From the IMG/VR virus record IMGVR_UViG_3300031243_000013, positions 1-23,180 of that record: DNA of 23,180 bases; one strand, written 5' to 3'. A program made the translations under genes and the position numbers. The notes under the pieces are model-generated. The model was not told where the DNA came from. It worked only from the letters and a program-made list of their open reading frames with translations, and did no database searches. The DNA is from a virus. Below, in pieces: positions 1-6,978 of the stretch (its first letter is position 1; each line of letters starts with the position of its first letter).

Positions 1-2
1 TG

Positions 3-452
3 TCATTGTTGTTGTCTCCCTATACCGACAATGGTCCTGTCTAAAAGAGGCAATACATCGCTTTGAACAACCATATCTCTTTCATTTATAAAGAATTCCG
101 TATTAGAACCATAAACTAGCGAAGTATTAAGACCTGAGGCTGTTTTACGAGCAATCAAATCACCTTCTCTTACGTCCTCTAAGTTTTCTATTTTTTGTAG
201 GCCCAACTGAACAATAAATCTATCCATAGCTGGTTGCAGGGATCTAGTCTTTGTTCCTTTCATCATCTCTAATACAAAATGTTTGTTACTAAAAAAGGTT
301 TGCCTTGTCCACTTGGGTTGTTGATAGCTATGGTCTACTAACTGTTTATAAACTAGGACTAACGCCCAACAATCGTTGTGGCCTATAATGATGTTCCCTG
401 TTTTTTTTAACCGGGCTTTCATTTCTTCGATTGCCTCTAAAACTTCTTTCAT
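3..452 (-). CDS. NlpC/P60-like tail-associated protein, possibly inactive
   Basis: Complete 149-residue protein. Residues 24-33 (GHNDCWALVL) match the catalytic-cysteine segment of phage NlpC/P60 tail proteins (usually DCWGLV), with the presumed nucleophile at Cys28. A GDLIAR segment near residue 97 followed by a VYGSNTEFF strand fits the second half of that fold. In active members a histidine normally opens that strand (HVGIYLG-like); here the aligned residue appears to be Asn, so the cysteine may lack its partner. Such proteins cut cell-wall peptides or help assemble the tail tip. The start is supported by AGGAGA seven bases upstream. The gene stands apart from the fibre genes behind a promoter-like leader at 453-540. 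The family call is from a short motif and is tentative. Confidence 0.5.
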   Translation of the reverse strand: MKEVLEAIEEMKARLKKTGNIIIGHNDCWALVLVYKQLVDHSYQQPKWTRQTFFSNKHFVLEMMKGTKTRSLQPAMDRFIVQLGLQKIENLEDVREGDLIARKTASGLNTSLVYGSNTEFFINERDMVVQSDVLPLLDRTIVGIGRQQQ

Positions 453-497
453 ACTCTTCTCCTAGTAAGTGAGGGAGGACCCTAAGGTTTCCCCCTC

Positions 498-513
498 TCT
501 TTAACGTCACCTA
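498..513 (-). promoter_or_regulatory. Conserved leader box shared with the 11 kb repeat array
   Basis: On the minus strand this reads TAGGTGACGTTAAAGA. The same 16 bases occur at 11020-11035, 11290-11305 and 11397-11412, always outside genes and always followed by a G-run/C-run segment able to pair. Here the box lies about 45 bases upstream of the NlpC/P60-like start and follows CATAAT, which resembles a -10 element. It may be a transcription start region or a leader element bound by a phage factor. The rest of the 453-681 gap holds a 16-base A tract on the minus strand (549-564) and a small GGACA/TGTCC hairpin at about 645-657. No clear terminator is seen. Confidence 0.5.
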
Positions 514-681
514 ATTATGTGATAAAAAACAAACCCTTAGTTACTCCCTTTTTTTTTTTTTTTTCACTTTGAAGCTTAAGACTTGCTCCAAGACTTGTGA
601 GTAAGTCAATTGGGCTTCCTTTAAAGAGCCGCTAAATGGACGGCCCCGGACAGTGTGTCCTGATCTTGGTTTGTCGTGTTG

Positions 682-832
682 TCAGGTGACTACGACGTTG
701 TAATCGACGCCATCAGTGAACAGCGATGAAGCAGACCCAAATGTGTATACATCTATCCCGTCACTGGTTTCAGAAAACGTCAATTCTGTCCCGACGCCGC
801 GCTGCGATTTGGGCGGCTACTGTTTCAGTCAT
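682..832 (-). pseudogene. Small gene split by a +1 frame change
   Basis: An ATG at 832 overlaps the stop of the preceding gene (GATGACTGA), the coupling used throughout this genome. It opens MTETVAAQIAARRR and stops after 20 codons at TGA 770-772. The +1 frame is open across the same region and runs to TGA 682-684, encoding a protein-like stretch (TELTFSETSDGIDVYTFG, then SSLFTDGVDYNVVVT). Joined, the product would be about 49 residues. A one-base indel, a sequencing error or programmed frameshifting could each explain it. I do not recognise the product. Its place at the end of the DUF4376 fibre cluster suggests a virion-surface accessory role. Confidence 0.45.
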
Positions 833-1088
833 CTGCCCGCCTTAACGTTTCAATTTCAGCAAGCAAGGCTTTCGCGTCGGACACGTCATTCAGAAACGAC
901 CGCTCGCAGTGGTCGGGGTTGCGCTGCCAGAAGAATATGGCGTCAATAAACCGCTCACCCCGGCGGCCCTGCCGGTGCATCCGGGCGCTAACGCTTTCGT
1001 TCGGCCCCGTCTCTGTCAAGTCAACCGCCGTCATAACGTTGCCAAGCTGCGACAGGGCCGAACCGATCATGGATATGCGCTGCATCAT
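825..1088 (-). CDS. Small conserved phage-type protein of unknown function
   Basis: An 87-residue protein beginning MMQRISMIGSALSQLGNVMT. A middle segment has ESVSARMHRQGRRGERFIDA and then FFWQRNPDHCERSF. The pattern of an ES-x-S-x-R-x-x-R block followed by an aromatic patch and HCxxS resembles small proteins found beside phage and prophage tail genes; no function is known to me. Its start overlaps the DUF4376 stop by four bases, and its own stop overlaps the next start, so it is translated as part of the coupled cluster 1704-682. No signal peptide or membrane segment is visible. The N-terminal MIGSALSQLGNVMTAV is only mildly hydrophobic. Confidence 0.6.
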   Translation of the reverse strand: MMQRISMIGSALSQLGNVMTAVDLTETGPNESVSARMHRQGRRGERFIDAIFFWQRNPDHCERSFLNDVSDAKALLAEIETLRRADD

Positions 1089-1489
1089 GGCCAGTACTTA
1101 TCATTGGTGAAGTCTGCCGGAATCGGGTCCATGGCCTTGATTGCGTGGGCCGCAAAGATGTGCGCGCTCTCGTTCGCTGCCGCCGCATTGCCAAAGGCAA
1201 AGCACGTCTGAGCGTCCATCGTGGTCAAGCTGTTGTCGGCGGCAATCCACGTGAAGTCTGCATTGCCTCTATGCCACCGCAGGTCGCCGACCTCTGCTCC
1301 ACCACCTATGGCAAATCCGGCAAGGGTTGCCGCGCCCGTGATCCGCGCGAGGCTTGCAGTGTCGCAGTCATACCGTTTGCCAGCAAAGGCAAAAGTTGCG
1401 GTCATACGGCGGTCGCGTTCTGCGTTTACTGCGGCGCGGGCTTCGGCAAGCAGGGTGGCTGGGTCTGGTCTGCCAATCTTGATAATCAT
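1085..1489 (-). CDS. DUF4376 domain protein, tail-fibre associated
   Basis: A 134-residue protein. Residues 28-125 have the DUF4376 layout: an Arg/Ala-rich N-terminal helix (LLAEARAAVNAERDRR), a strand pair with a small hairpin (ATFAFAGKRYDCDTASLARI), then WHRGNADFTWIAADNSLTTM and a long Ala-rich C-terminal helix with a conserved-looking HIFAAHA. DUF4376 proteins occur next to or fused to tail fibres in many proteobacterial phages, and their role is unknown. ATGA overlaps join it to both neighbours (1486-1489 and 1085-1088). The GC-rich codon use differs from the terminase region and suggests acquisition with the fibre genes. Confidence 0.75.
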   Translation of the reverse strand: MIIKIGRPDPATLLAEARAAVNAERDRRMTATFAFAGKRYDCDTASLARITGAATLAGFAIGGGAEVGDLRWHRGNADFTWIAADNSLTTMDAQTCFAFGNAAAANESAHIFAAHAIKAMDPIPADFTNDKYWP

Positions 1490-1704
1490 GCGCCCACTCC
1501 ATCAGTCAAATCGGCTTCATCAACAGTCCATTCGTTACGCCATTGGCGGTCTGTTGGAATGTCAGCCACGTCTACAATCTTGTACGCCTTTCCAGTCGGC
1601 ACGTCTTTTGCGGCGATTTCCTCAATTGTCAGCCCGCAATCGGCAGGGATGATAACCGCCACGTTGCCTTCGTCGTTTTGGTAGATAATGCGTTTGTTTT
1701 GCAT
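1486..1704 (-). CDS. Small phage tail-cluster protein
   Basis: A 72-residue acidic protein (starts MQNKRIIYQNDEGNVAVIIP; contains YKIVDVADIPTDRQWRNEW). The IVD-x-ADIPTDR-x-[WF]RN-x-W segment is one I recognise from small proteins beside phage tail-fibre genes in alphaproteobacterial phages and prophages, where it is uncharacterised. AAGGAG lies ten bases before the ATG. The stop overlaps the DUF4376 start by four bases. It opens the coupled cluster just downstream of the 483-residue tail fibre and is probably expressed late with it. It may be a fibre cap or assembly accessory, but that rests on position only. Confidence 0.65.
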   Translation of the reverse strand: MQNKRIIYQNDEGNVAVIIPADCGLTIEEIAAKDVPTGKAYKIVDVADIPTDRQWRNEWTVDEADLTDGVGA

Positions 1705-1715
1705 TGGGTCGCTCC

Positions 1716-3167
1716 TTACCTGAAAAACATAACTTCTACTGACGGGAAGTCTTCTACGTTAGCACCTGCATTGACTGTCTTAATGCGACAAGCAGTAGTT
1801 GTTTTTGTTCCACCGTTCGTCCGACCAATTAACACGTCTTTAACTCCACCCGTATCCTCGCCAGAACCGGACATAGCGTAATTCGCATCCTGCATTGCTG
1901 TCGTAAAGTTTACAGTGTAATCACCCACGCCATTATCAGTAACGCTCGATACATTCCCGCCGCCGCGGATTGCCACTGTTCCGGTGCCGTTGAAATTTAC
2001 CCACGCGCGGCAGGCATGCATCGGGGCTGTGCCGCCAGGATCAAGCGTTGCGCCTTTTACGCTTAAACTTTTGGTAATTTGGACATCACCGCCTGACGTT
2101 ATTCTCATACGTTCCGTCGGGAATTCTTCGATATCTGGTCTTGTTCCAAATGTTAAAGCCTGTTGATAACCCGATACGGATTCTTGGTCCCAGCCTATGT
2201 AGCATCCCGTTTCTTCAAATGAATTAGAAATTCCGAAACCAATATATCCTTTGCCAAGAGTGTCACCACTGCTACCAGCACTGTTGATAAACTGAGCAAC
2301 CATTGAATTGTTTACTTCTTCCACAACACGAAGTTTTTCAGGACTATTTGCAGAAGCCAGCCCTAAGTTAGCGCGCGCTGTCGTCGCGCTTCCCAGATCG
2401 CTTAAATTGTTGGATCGGTGGGCGTAGCGGTTGTCTGGCTGAACAGATGCCGTCCCAAGCGCCGTTCCCTGCCGGTAAGGTGTCCAGCCGCTTCCATCCT
2501 TTTTGGCGACGATAACCCATGCGCTATTTGCCTCATTGCGCACTTTCATGAGGTCGTTATTCGTATCGAACCAGAGCATGTGCGCAAATGTCGGGTTCGG
2601 CTCTGATGATCCGGCATTGTTCGTCGCAATCGCGCTCAGAGCGGTGTTTGTTGTGAAGCCGGAGTCGTTGGTCAGAAGCGAGATGTTCGATCCAGACACT
2701 AGCTTGCCGTCGAGCGCACCCTGCAGCCCCGTGACGGTCGAGATGGCCTGCGTGTGTGCTGCTGGGGCATAGTCGCTGCTGTCAAAAGACTTAACCTGAG
2801 CTAAGTTAGTTACCTCACTGTCCATAAGAGCACCAGCGGATGTCACATTAGCTGTGTCTGTAACGTCTGCGGAAGCCTCGATGTTGTCCAACTTAGTCTT
2901 GTCACCATCTACAAAAGCACCCTCAGTAGGTGGCTGTTGCGCTGTATCTGCAAGACTTCCTTGCGCTGCAGTGGCGAAGTCTTCTGTGCTAGCCGTTGCT
3001 GCAGAACCCGCGTCTGAAATACTAGAAAGGGGCTGTGTACCTGTATGTGTTCCCCTATCTCTTAGTTGAGCGTCTGTTGCGTTGGCGGTTGCGTTGGAAG
3101 CAACGCCTTGAGTCTTGCTGATCCCGGCGTCGATATCTTCACCGGTATGGATACTGTTATATGGCAT
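1716..3167 (-). CDS. Tail fibre protein
   Basis: A 483-residue protein with the look of a trimeric phage fibre. The N-terminal half is a low-complexity Ala/Ser/Thr/Asp-rich shaft with repeated collar-type phrases (DGDKTKLDNIEASADVTDT, VTGLQGALDGK, NNLSDLGSATTARANLGL). The middle holds GSSEPNPTFAHMLWFDTNN, typical of fibre shaft-to-tip regions. The C-terminal 100 residues (from about 385, CRAWVNFNGTGTVAIR through DYTVNFTTAMQDANYAMSG) are a tip domain I recognise from many marine phage fibres. It should bind the host surface. AGGAG precedes the ATG by eight bases. It lies between the 169-residue Ig-like protein and the DUF4376 cluster. The 5' shaft is less GC-rich than the tip, suggesting mosaic assembly. 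Confidence 0.85.
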   Translation of the reverse strand: MPYNSIHTGEDIDAGISKTQGVASNATANATDAQLRDRGTHTGTQPLSSISDAGSAATASTEDFATAAQGSLADTAQQPPTEGAFVDGDKTKLDNIEASADVTDTANVTSAGALMDSEVTNLAQVKSFDSSDYAPAAHTQAISTVTGLQGALDGKLVSGSNISLLTNDSGFTTNTALSAIATNNAGSSEPNPTFAHMLWFDTNNDLMKVRNEANSAWVIVAKKDGSGWTPYRQGTALGTASVQPDNRYAHRSNNLSDLGSATTARANLGLASANSPEKLRVVEEVNNSMVAQFINSAGSSGDTLGKGYIGFGISNSFEETGCYIGWDQESVSGYQQALTFGTRPDIEEFPTERMRITSGGDVQITKSLSVKGATLDPGGTAPMHACRAWVNFNGTGTVAIRGGGNVSSVTDNGVGDYTVNFTTAMQDANYAMSGSGEDTGGVKDVLIGRTNGGTKTTTACRIKTVNAGANVEDFPSVEVMFFR

Positions 3168-3178
3168 TGTTGTGGCTC

Positions 3179-3688
3179 CTACTCTGCAGCGGTAATAAAT
3201 TCTTCTCCGCCTGATGTGATCAGTTGATCCTCATACGTTGGCGGAGAGGGTATGTACCCGTAAATAATTTCCGGCTCTGCCCGCGCGACAGTCATCTGAA
3301 CCCCACTCTTGCCGCTGAGCTGTTGAACGGGAGGTTCAGCGTCAAAGTCTCCGGTGTTGAAATCCCCGACACGAATGCGAGTGACCGGAAAGCCCACGCT
3401 GAAGCCGTTAGGGGTCGGTCCGGAGGCCCGAACGATTTGCACTCGAAATGTCGCTGTGCTCGACCCGAGATCGCTCGTGCCTTCAAAGATCACCCGCACC
3501 TTACCGGCGACTCGATCTGTATATGAAATGATCTCTTTGCCGAGAATCTGCGCACTTGGGTCATAGATCCTGACCTCCCATTCTGTGAGATCGAAAGGAG
3601 CCCCTAAAGCACCTACGGTCCCCGGTGGTCCAAAGAAATTAAGGTCGACGGCCACGTCACCGCCAGCGTTGTGTATAAGCGTAGTCAT
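3179..3688 (-). CDS. Putative baseplate or fibre-linker protein with Ig-like fold
   Basis: A 169-residue protein. After NAGGDVAVDLNFFGPPGT it has FDLTEWEVRIYDPSAQILGK, then GKVRVIFEGTSDL and STATFRVQIVR. This alternation of strands resembles the BppU N-terminal or Ig-like modules that attach fibres to the tail (lvD ... G.v.v.l ... f.v.i pattern). The C-terminus (ARAEPEIIYGYIPSPPTY) is extended. ATG 3688 is chosen over the TTG two codons upstream because a GGGGGA site is correctly spaced before it. Its start overlaps the 45-residue gene upstream by ATGA, and the tail fibre follows 11 bases later. The structural role is inferred from fold pattern and position. Confidence 0.65.
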   Translation of the reverse strand: MTTLIHNAGGDVAVDLNFFGPPGTVGALGAPFDLTEWEVRIYDPSAQILGKEIISYTDRVAGKVRVIFEGTSDLGSSTATFRVQIVRASGPTPNGFSVGFPVTRIRVGDFNTGDFDAEPPVQQLSGKSGVQMTVARAEPEIIYGYIPSPPTYEDQLITSGGEEFITAAE

Positions 3689-3822
3689 CGGCAATCCCCC
3701 TTCATTCTGTCGTCCGTATTAGCCATTATTTTACTCCTTTCATACAGGCCCCCACGGCAGAAGTGCAGGCCTCCAGACCAGCAGTTCAGATCCTTTTCTT
3801 GGTTATCATAAGGGTTAGCCAT
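3685..3822 (-). CDS. Small ORF of 45 residues, coupled to the next gene
   Basis: Encodes MANPYDNQEKDLNCWSGG and then HFCRGGLYERSKIMANTDD to a CR end. GAGGA lies six bases before the ATG at 3822, and the stop overlaps the next start as ATGA (3685-3688). An internal ATG at about 3723 also has AAGGAG before it and would give a 13-residue product in the same frame, so either start is possible. No family is recognised. Two Cys-containing segments and many charged residues are visible, with no membrane segment. The support is translational signals rather than homology. Confidence 0.55.
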   Translation of the reverse strand: MANPYDNQEKDLNCWSGGLHFCRGGLYERSKIMANTDDRMKGDCR

Positions 3823-3856
3823 TTATATTCCTCAAATTTTCTAGGTGGGTTAGTCT

Positions 3857-4018
3857 TTAGTTAATAACCATTAGATAGGCAACTAAAGTGCCAGCACCGC
3901 CGCAGGCGTTCAGCCAGTTCAAACTGCCGTAGGTTAGGGCCTCGTCAGGGCCAGACCCAAAGGCCATTGCAAAGTGGTTGCCGTCGGCGCGCAGGGCGTC
4001 TGGGCAAGGGATTGTTAG
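3857..4018 (-). pseudogene. Truncated paralogue of the 135-residue gene, without its own in-frame start
   Basis: These 53 codons read LTIPCPDALRADGNHFAMAF, then GSGPDEALTYGSLNWLNACG, ending YLMVIN and TAA. They align with the first 50 residues of the neighbour at 4019-4426 (LTIACPEALRDDANQLAMVL, then GYGPSDAETYVALNWQDAGG), so this is a tandem paralogue. The neighbour starts ATG AGA CTA ACA ATC. Here the DNA is ATGACTAACAATC, as if GA were lost, which puts the ATG out of frame and leaves the TGA of the upstream gene directly in frame. It is therefore expressed only by readthrough of that TGA, or not at all. Confidence 0.7.
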
Positions 4019-4426
4019 TCATACATACGCCCCCACATCCACCTCAACCTCAACCTCAACCTCAACCTGCGTCAGCCCCATTGCGGCCAACGTTGCCAAC
4101 GCATCGTCTCCGGCACAGGCGGTCAGTTTGTCAGGCGCTACCTCAACAGCCTCTAGCGAGAACACCAGCGCCGCTTGTGCGAGCCGTGCCGCATCCATGT
4201 CTATAATGTTGTCAGTGTCCCATGAGGGGCGCTGTAGGCCGCTCTGTGCTGTTGTGGTGAATGCGTCAGACACGATCAAGCTTGCGCAGGCGTAAAGGTT
4301 GCCCCCCGCGTCCTGCCAGTTCAGCGCCACGTAGGTTTCTGCATCAGACGGACCGTAGCCCAGCACCATGGCTAGTTGGTTTGCATCATCCCGCAGCGCC
4401 TCGGGGCAAGCGATTGTTAGTCTCAT
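4019..4426 (-). CDS. Small virion-module protein with a paralogous copy downstream
   Basis: A 135-residue protein starting MRLTIACPEALRDDANQLAM. The start at 4426 is supported by AGGAGG six bases upstream and a one-base TGATG overlap with the adhesin stop. The first half has GYGPSDAETYVALNWQDAGG and Cys-containing segments. The second half is Ala/Leu/Asp-rich, ending in a VEVEVEVEVDVG run encoded by a six-base repeat (about 4041-4067). Similar short proteins sit behind tail genes in Rhodobacterales prophages as far as I recall, function unknown. The first 50 residues are duplicated at 3857-4018. Coupling to the adhesin suggests a chaperone or a minor fibre part, by inference only. Confidence 0.65.
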   Translation of the reverse strand: MRLTIACPEALRDDANQLAMVLGYGPSDAETYVALNWQDAGGNLYACASLIVSDAFTTTAQSGLQRPSWDTDNIIDMDAARLAQAALVFSLEAVEVAPDKLTACAGDDALATLAAMGLTQVEVEVEVEVDVGAYV

Positions 4427-6666
4427 CAGTAGCCTCCTGTTACTGCTACGGTCCATCCGCGTGACCGTAGCGTGTCGATTGCTGCCTCACCAGCAGCGGA
4501 CGGTGCCGATCCGCCCGACTGATCGAACACACGTGTTCCTGCCGCAATACCGGATGCAACAAGCGACACTAGGATGTTGTCGATGCTGGTTTGCGTCAGT
4601 GCGGTGTTGTTAAATGCGCTGGAAAAGTCCCCGCCTTTTATATTGTCGAAGGCATTAGCTGGGAAGCTGGTCAGGCTGGTGCAGTCGCGCCACGCTAACG
4701 CAAAGCTAGTCCCCGAAGACGTGTCGATTAGGGGGAAACTGGTGAGGCTTGAGCAACGCAACCACGCTATCGCAAAGATATTCCCCGAAGACGTGTCAAT
4801 AAGAGGGAAACTGGTGAGGCTGGTGCAGTCCTGCCACGCTCGCCCAAAGCCAGTCCCAGAAGATGTGTCGATGAGCGGGAAACTCGTTAGGCTGGAGCAG
4901 TCGCGCCACGCTCCCCGAAAGTTAGTCCCCGAAGATGTGTCGATGAGCGGGAAACTGGTGAGGCTGGTGCAGTCCTGCCAAGCAAAAGAGAAATTAGTCC
5001 CTGCTGACGTGTCGATCAGAGGGAAGCTGGTGATTTCCGACCAATCTCTCCAGTAAGACTCAAAGTCGGTCACAGCCCCATAGCTGGCCGTTGCACCTTC
5101 CCCTACAAAGTAAGCCTCCGTCGCAGCAGCATCCCCCGCACTCAAAGCCCCGTTGCGGATTAACTGCCCCACGAGTGCGGTGCCGGGGAAATACTGCCCG
5201 TCCCTGCCGCCAATCTCATACGGACCAGCAGGAATGTTCACGCCGTAGCTTGCTGTGCCTTGGTCCGTGCCGAGAACCATTGTGCCAGTAAACCCGCCCG
5301 TTGGTACTGTCACGGACAGGCGGTCATCCACCTTGTCCAGCGTGGCGCGGGCGGGACCAGTCTGGTATGTCGGACGCGCCGCAGCCGTGGCCTGCGTGGC
5401 GTGGTTGCCGTTGCCTGATTTGTCCAGCATCAGCCCAACAGGTTGTCCCGCCGTTGTGACGGGCGTGGTGCCTGCGCTATCTTGGAACAGCGTGGACAGG
5501 TCGGATGGACCGTACCATGCACCTGCCTCGCTTCCCGTGAACACGTCAGCAGGGGTGAACACGCCGTCCTGCACCGTCACGCTCACGCTGTCCTGCGCGT
5601 CGGGTGACACGCCGTTGCTTGCTGTCTCCGAGTACTCCAGAACTTCACCGACAGACGCTTCCTCCGGTATAGTATAGTCGAGACCAGAAAGGTTCGCCGT
5701 AACGTCAACGCCATCAAGCGTAAGCGTAGGTGTCAAAGTAGGTGCAGGCGACCCGGAGTAGATGCCTTCAACGATTGTCACTGTGCTACCCTGTGCCGGA
5801 TCGCCGGTGATCTGCGGGGCGGAGGTGATCGTCGGCGCGAATGCCTTGAGACCTGCCTGTCCCCAGTTTAAGAGGTCTGTAAATTCAGACGCTGTCAGAC
5901 CGCGACTGATCTCCATTCCTCGCGCTATTTCTACCTTGGCAAAAGTATCTTCGCTAAACACACCTTTGTTGCCAAACAATTGGCTAACTCCTGTTTGCCA
6001 GTCCGGATAGAAACTGACACCTGTTTCCGAGGCAACCAGAGTTCCGTCGATCCAGAGTTTAAGAGTGCCGCTCGGTATGTCGCCCTCTACGATGATCACC
6101 ATGTCAAGCGGCGGATCATATGTCGGACTGGGTGCATCGAGAACATCTGTACTGGTGTTGTCAATCTGGAACCGGACAGGGGAAAACGAACCTTGCGGCG
6201 CATAGATAATCCTTAGTCCGTCATTAAGATCATGGGCAGTCCAGACAGGGTTGGTGTTTCCGTTTGTGTCCAGCGACCTGATTGCAAAACATGCGGTGAA
6301 AACATCCTTGCCTGTGAAGTCTCGGGTCACGCTCGTCAGTTTATCACTGATACCGTCCGAAAGTATCGTTCGACGGTTACCCACAATCTGCAGCCTCGGA
6401 CGGTCGGCGAGTACCTCCGTGCTGTGATCCACCCCGTTCGTGCTTCCGCTGTTATCTTTCCAAAGAGCCACGGGATCGTCATGGGCCGTCGCCGGAATTG
6501 TCCCGGCATCATCTTGCCAAAGACTCGACGTAGCGTAGGCATCCACGACAAAGCCCTGATCGTTTGATGTATAGAGGGTCTGCGGGAACACAAGCACGCC
6601 GGATCGACCACTTCGGCTATAGAAAACGGGAGTAGAAGTCATGTTAAGTGCTGTCGTTAGTCTCAT
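4426..6666 (-). CDS. Large phage adhesin: LamG-like, Ig-like and BspA-type repeats
   Basis: A 746-residue modular surface protein. Residues about 30-265 look like a concanavalin/LamG-type lectin domain (SDGISDKLTSVTRDFTGKDV, then GTLKLWIDGTLVAS). Residues 275-368 are an Ig- or cadherin-like module (APTITSAPQITGDPAQGSTV). Residues 380-540 hold WYGPSDLSTLFQDSAGTTPV and DKSGNGNHATQ, a second segment of the kind preceding bacterial surface lectins. Residues about 545-667 are five 24-residue repeats of the DUF285/BspA type (SFPLIDTSSGTNF..AW.DC.SLT). The C-terminus is a small cap. A role in binding host glycans or surface proteins is very likely. AAAGG sits about eight bases before the ATG. It follows the spike-base-like gene and is strongly GC-rich. 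Confidence 0.8.
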   Translation of the reverse strand: MRLTTALNMTSTPVFYSRSGRSGVLVFPQTLYTSNDQGFVVDAYATSSLWQDDAGTIPATAHDDPVALWKDNSGSTNGVDHSTEVLADRPRLQIVGNRRTILSDGISDKLTSVTRDFTGKDVFTACFAIRSLDTNGNTNPVWTAHDLNDGLRIIYAPQGSFSPVRFQIDNTSTDVLDAPSPTYDPPLDMVIIVEGDIPSGTLKLWIDGTLVASETGVSFYPDWQTGVSQLFGNKGVFSEDTFAKVEIARGMEISRGLTASEFTDLLNWGQAGLKAFAPTITSAPQITGDPAQGSTVTIVEGIYSGSPAPTLTPTLTLDGVDVTANLSGLDYTIPEEASVGEVLEYSETASNGVSPDAQDSVSVTVQDGVFTPADVFTGSEAGAWYGPSDLSTLFQDSAGTTPVTTAGQPVGLMLDKSGNGNHATQATAAARPTYQTGPARATLDKVDDRLSVTVPTGGFTGTMVLGTDQGTASYGVNIPAGPYEIGGRDGQYFPGTALVGQLIRNGALSAGDAAATEAYFVGEGATASYGAVTDFESYWRDWSEITSFPLIDTSAGTNFSFAWQDCTSLTSFPLIDTSSGTNFRGAWRDCSSLTSFPLIDTSSGTGFGRAWQDCTSLTSFPLIDTSSGNIFAIAWLRCSSLTSFPLIDTSSGTSFALAWRDCTSLTSFPANAFDNIKGGDFSSAFNNTALTQTSIDNILVSLVASGIAAGTRVFDQSGGSAPSAAGEAAIDTLRSRGWTVAVTGGY
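4665..5030 (-). repeat. Five 72-bp coding repeats of BspA/DUF285 type
   Basis: Five in-frame units of 72 bp; the block encoding DTS recurs at 4721, 4793, 4865, 4937 and 5009. Each gives a 24-residue unit with conserved FPLIDTSSG, AW, C and SLTS. Differences cluster at the two residues after NF and around W, the positions expected on one face of the solenoid. Confidence 0.85.
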
Positions 6667-6687
6667 TTCTCGACCTTTCTATTAATA

Positions 6688-6927
6688 TTAAGTTAATAGA
6701 GCGAAGATACCAACAGCTGATGTATTTGCCGCATTAAACCTTGAGACATTTGCTGTAATAAGAGTACCGCTACCTACTTCTGCTTCAATGGTCTCTCCGG
6801 CACTGTCGAAAGAAACTACTCCACCTACATTTACAAAGAAGCCTACACAGACATCCTCTGGAACGTAATCACCATCACCTGTAGCTCTCCACTTGGGGGA
6901 TAAGCCTGATACTTTTGTTGCTTGCAT
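6688..6927 (-). CDS. Putative head-spike base or head-decoration protein
   Basis: A 79-residue protein starting MQATKVSGLSPKWRATGDGD. The pattern VGFFVNVGGVVSFDSAGETI, then GSGTLITANVSRFNAANTSA and a hydrophobic IFALL end, resembles the small beta-rich head-spike base proteins of the Rhodobacter gene transfer agent type (RCAP_rcc01079-like) and related phages. Those form a socket for surface spikes or fibres. AAAAGGA precedes the ATG. The gene lies between the large terminase gene and the 746-residue adhesin, which fits a base and spike pairing. The family match is by eye on a short protein. Confidence 0.5.
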   Translation of the reverse strand: MQATKVSGLSPKWRATGDGDYVPEDVCVGFFVNVGGVVSFDSAGETIEAEVGSGTLITANVSRFNAANTSAVGIFALLT

Positions 6928-6978
6928 TTTTATTAATTCCTTTTCTTTTTGTTTGGTGGCACTAAACAGTATCAGAAC

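Noticed and set aside
549-564. T16 on the plus strand as a plus-strand terminator.
   Set aside because: No stable stem directly precedes it and there is no plus-strand gene to terminate.
1145-1684. Long plus-strand open frames over the GC-rich fibre region (also 13630-14010 minus shadows).
   Set aside because: They are antisense or alternate frames of well-supported genes, lack ribosome sites and have no family features.
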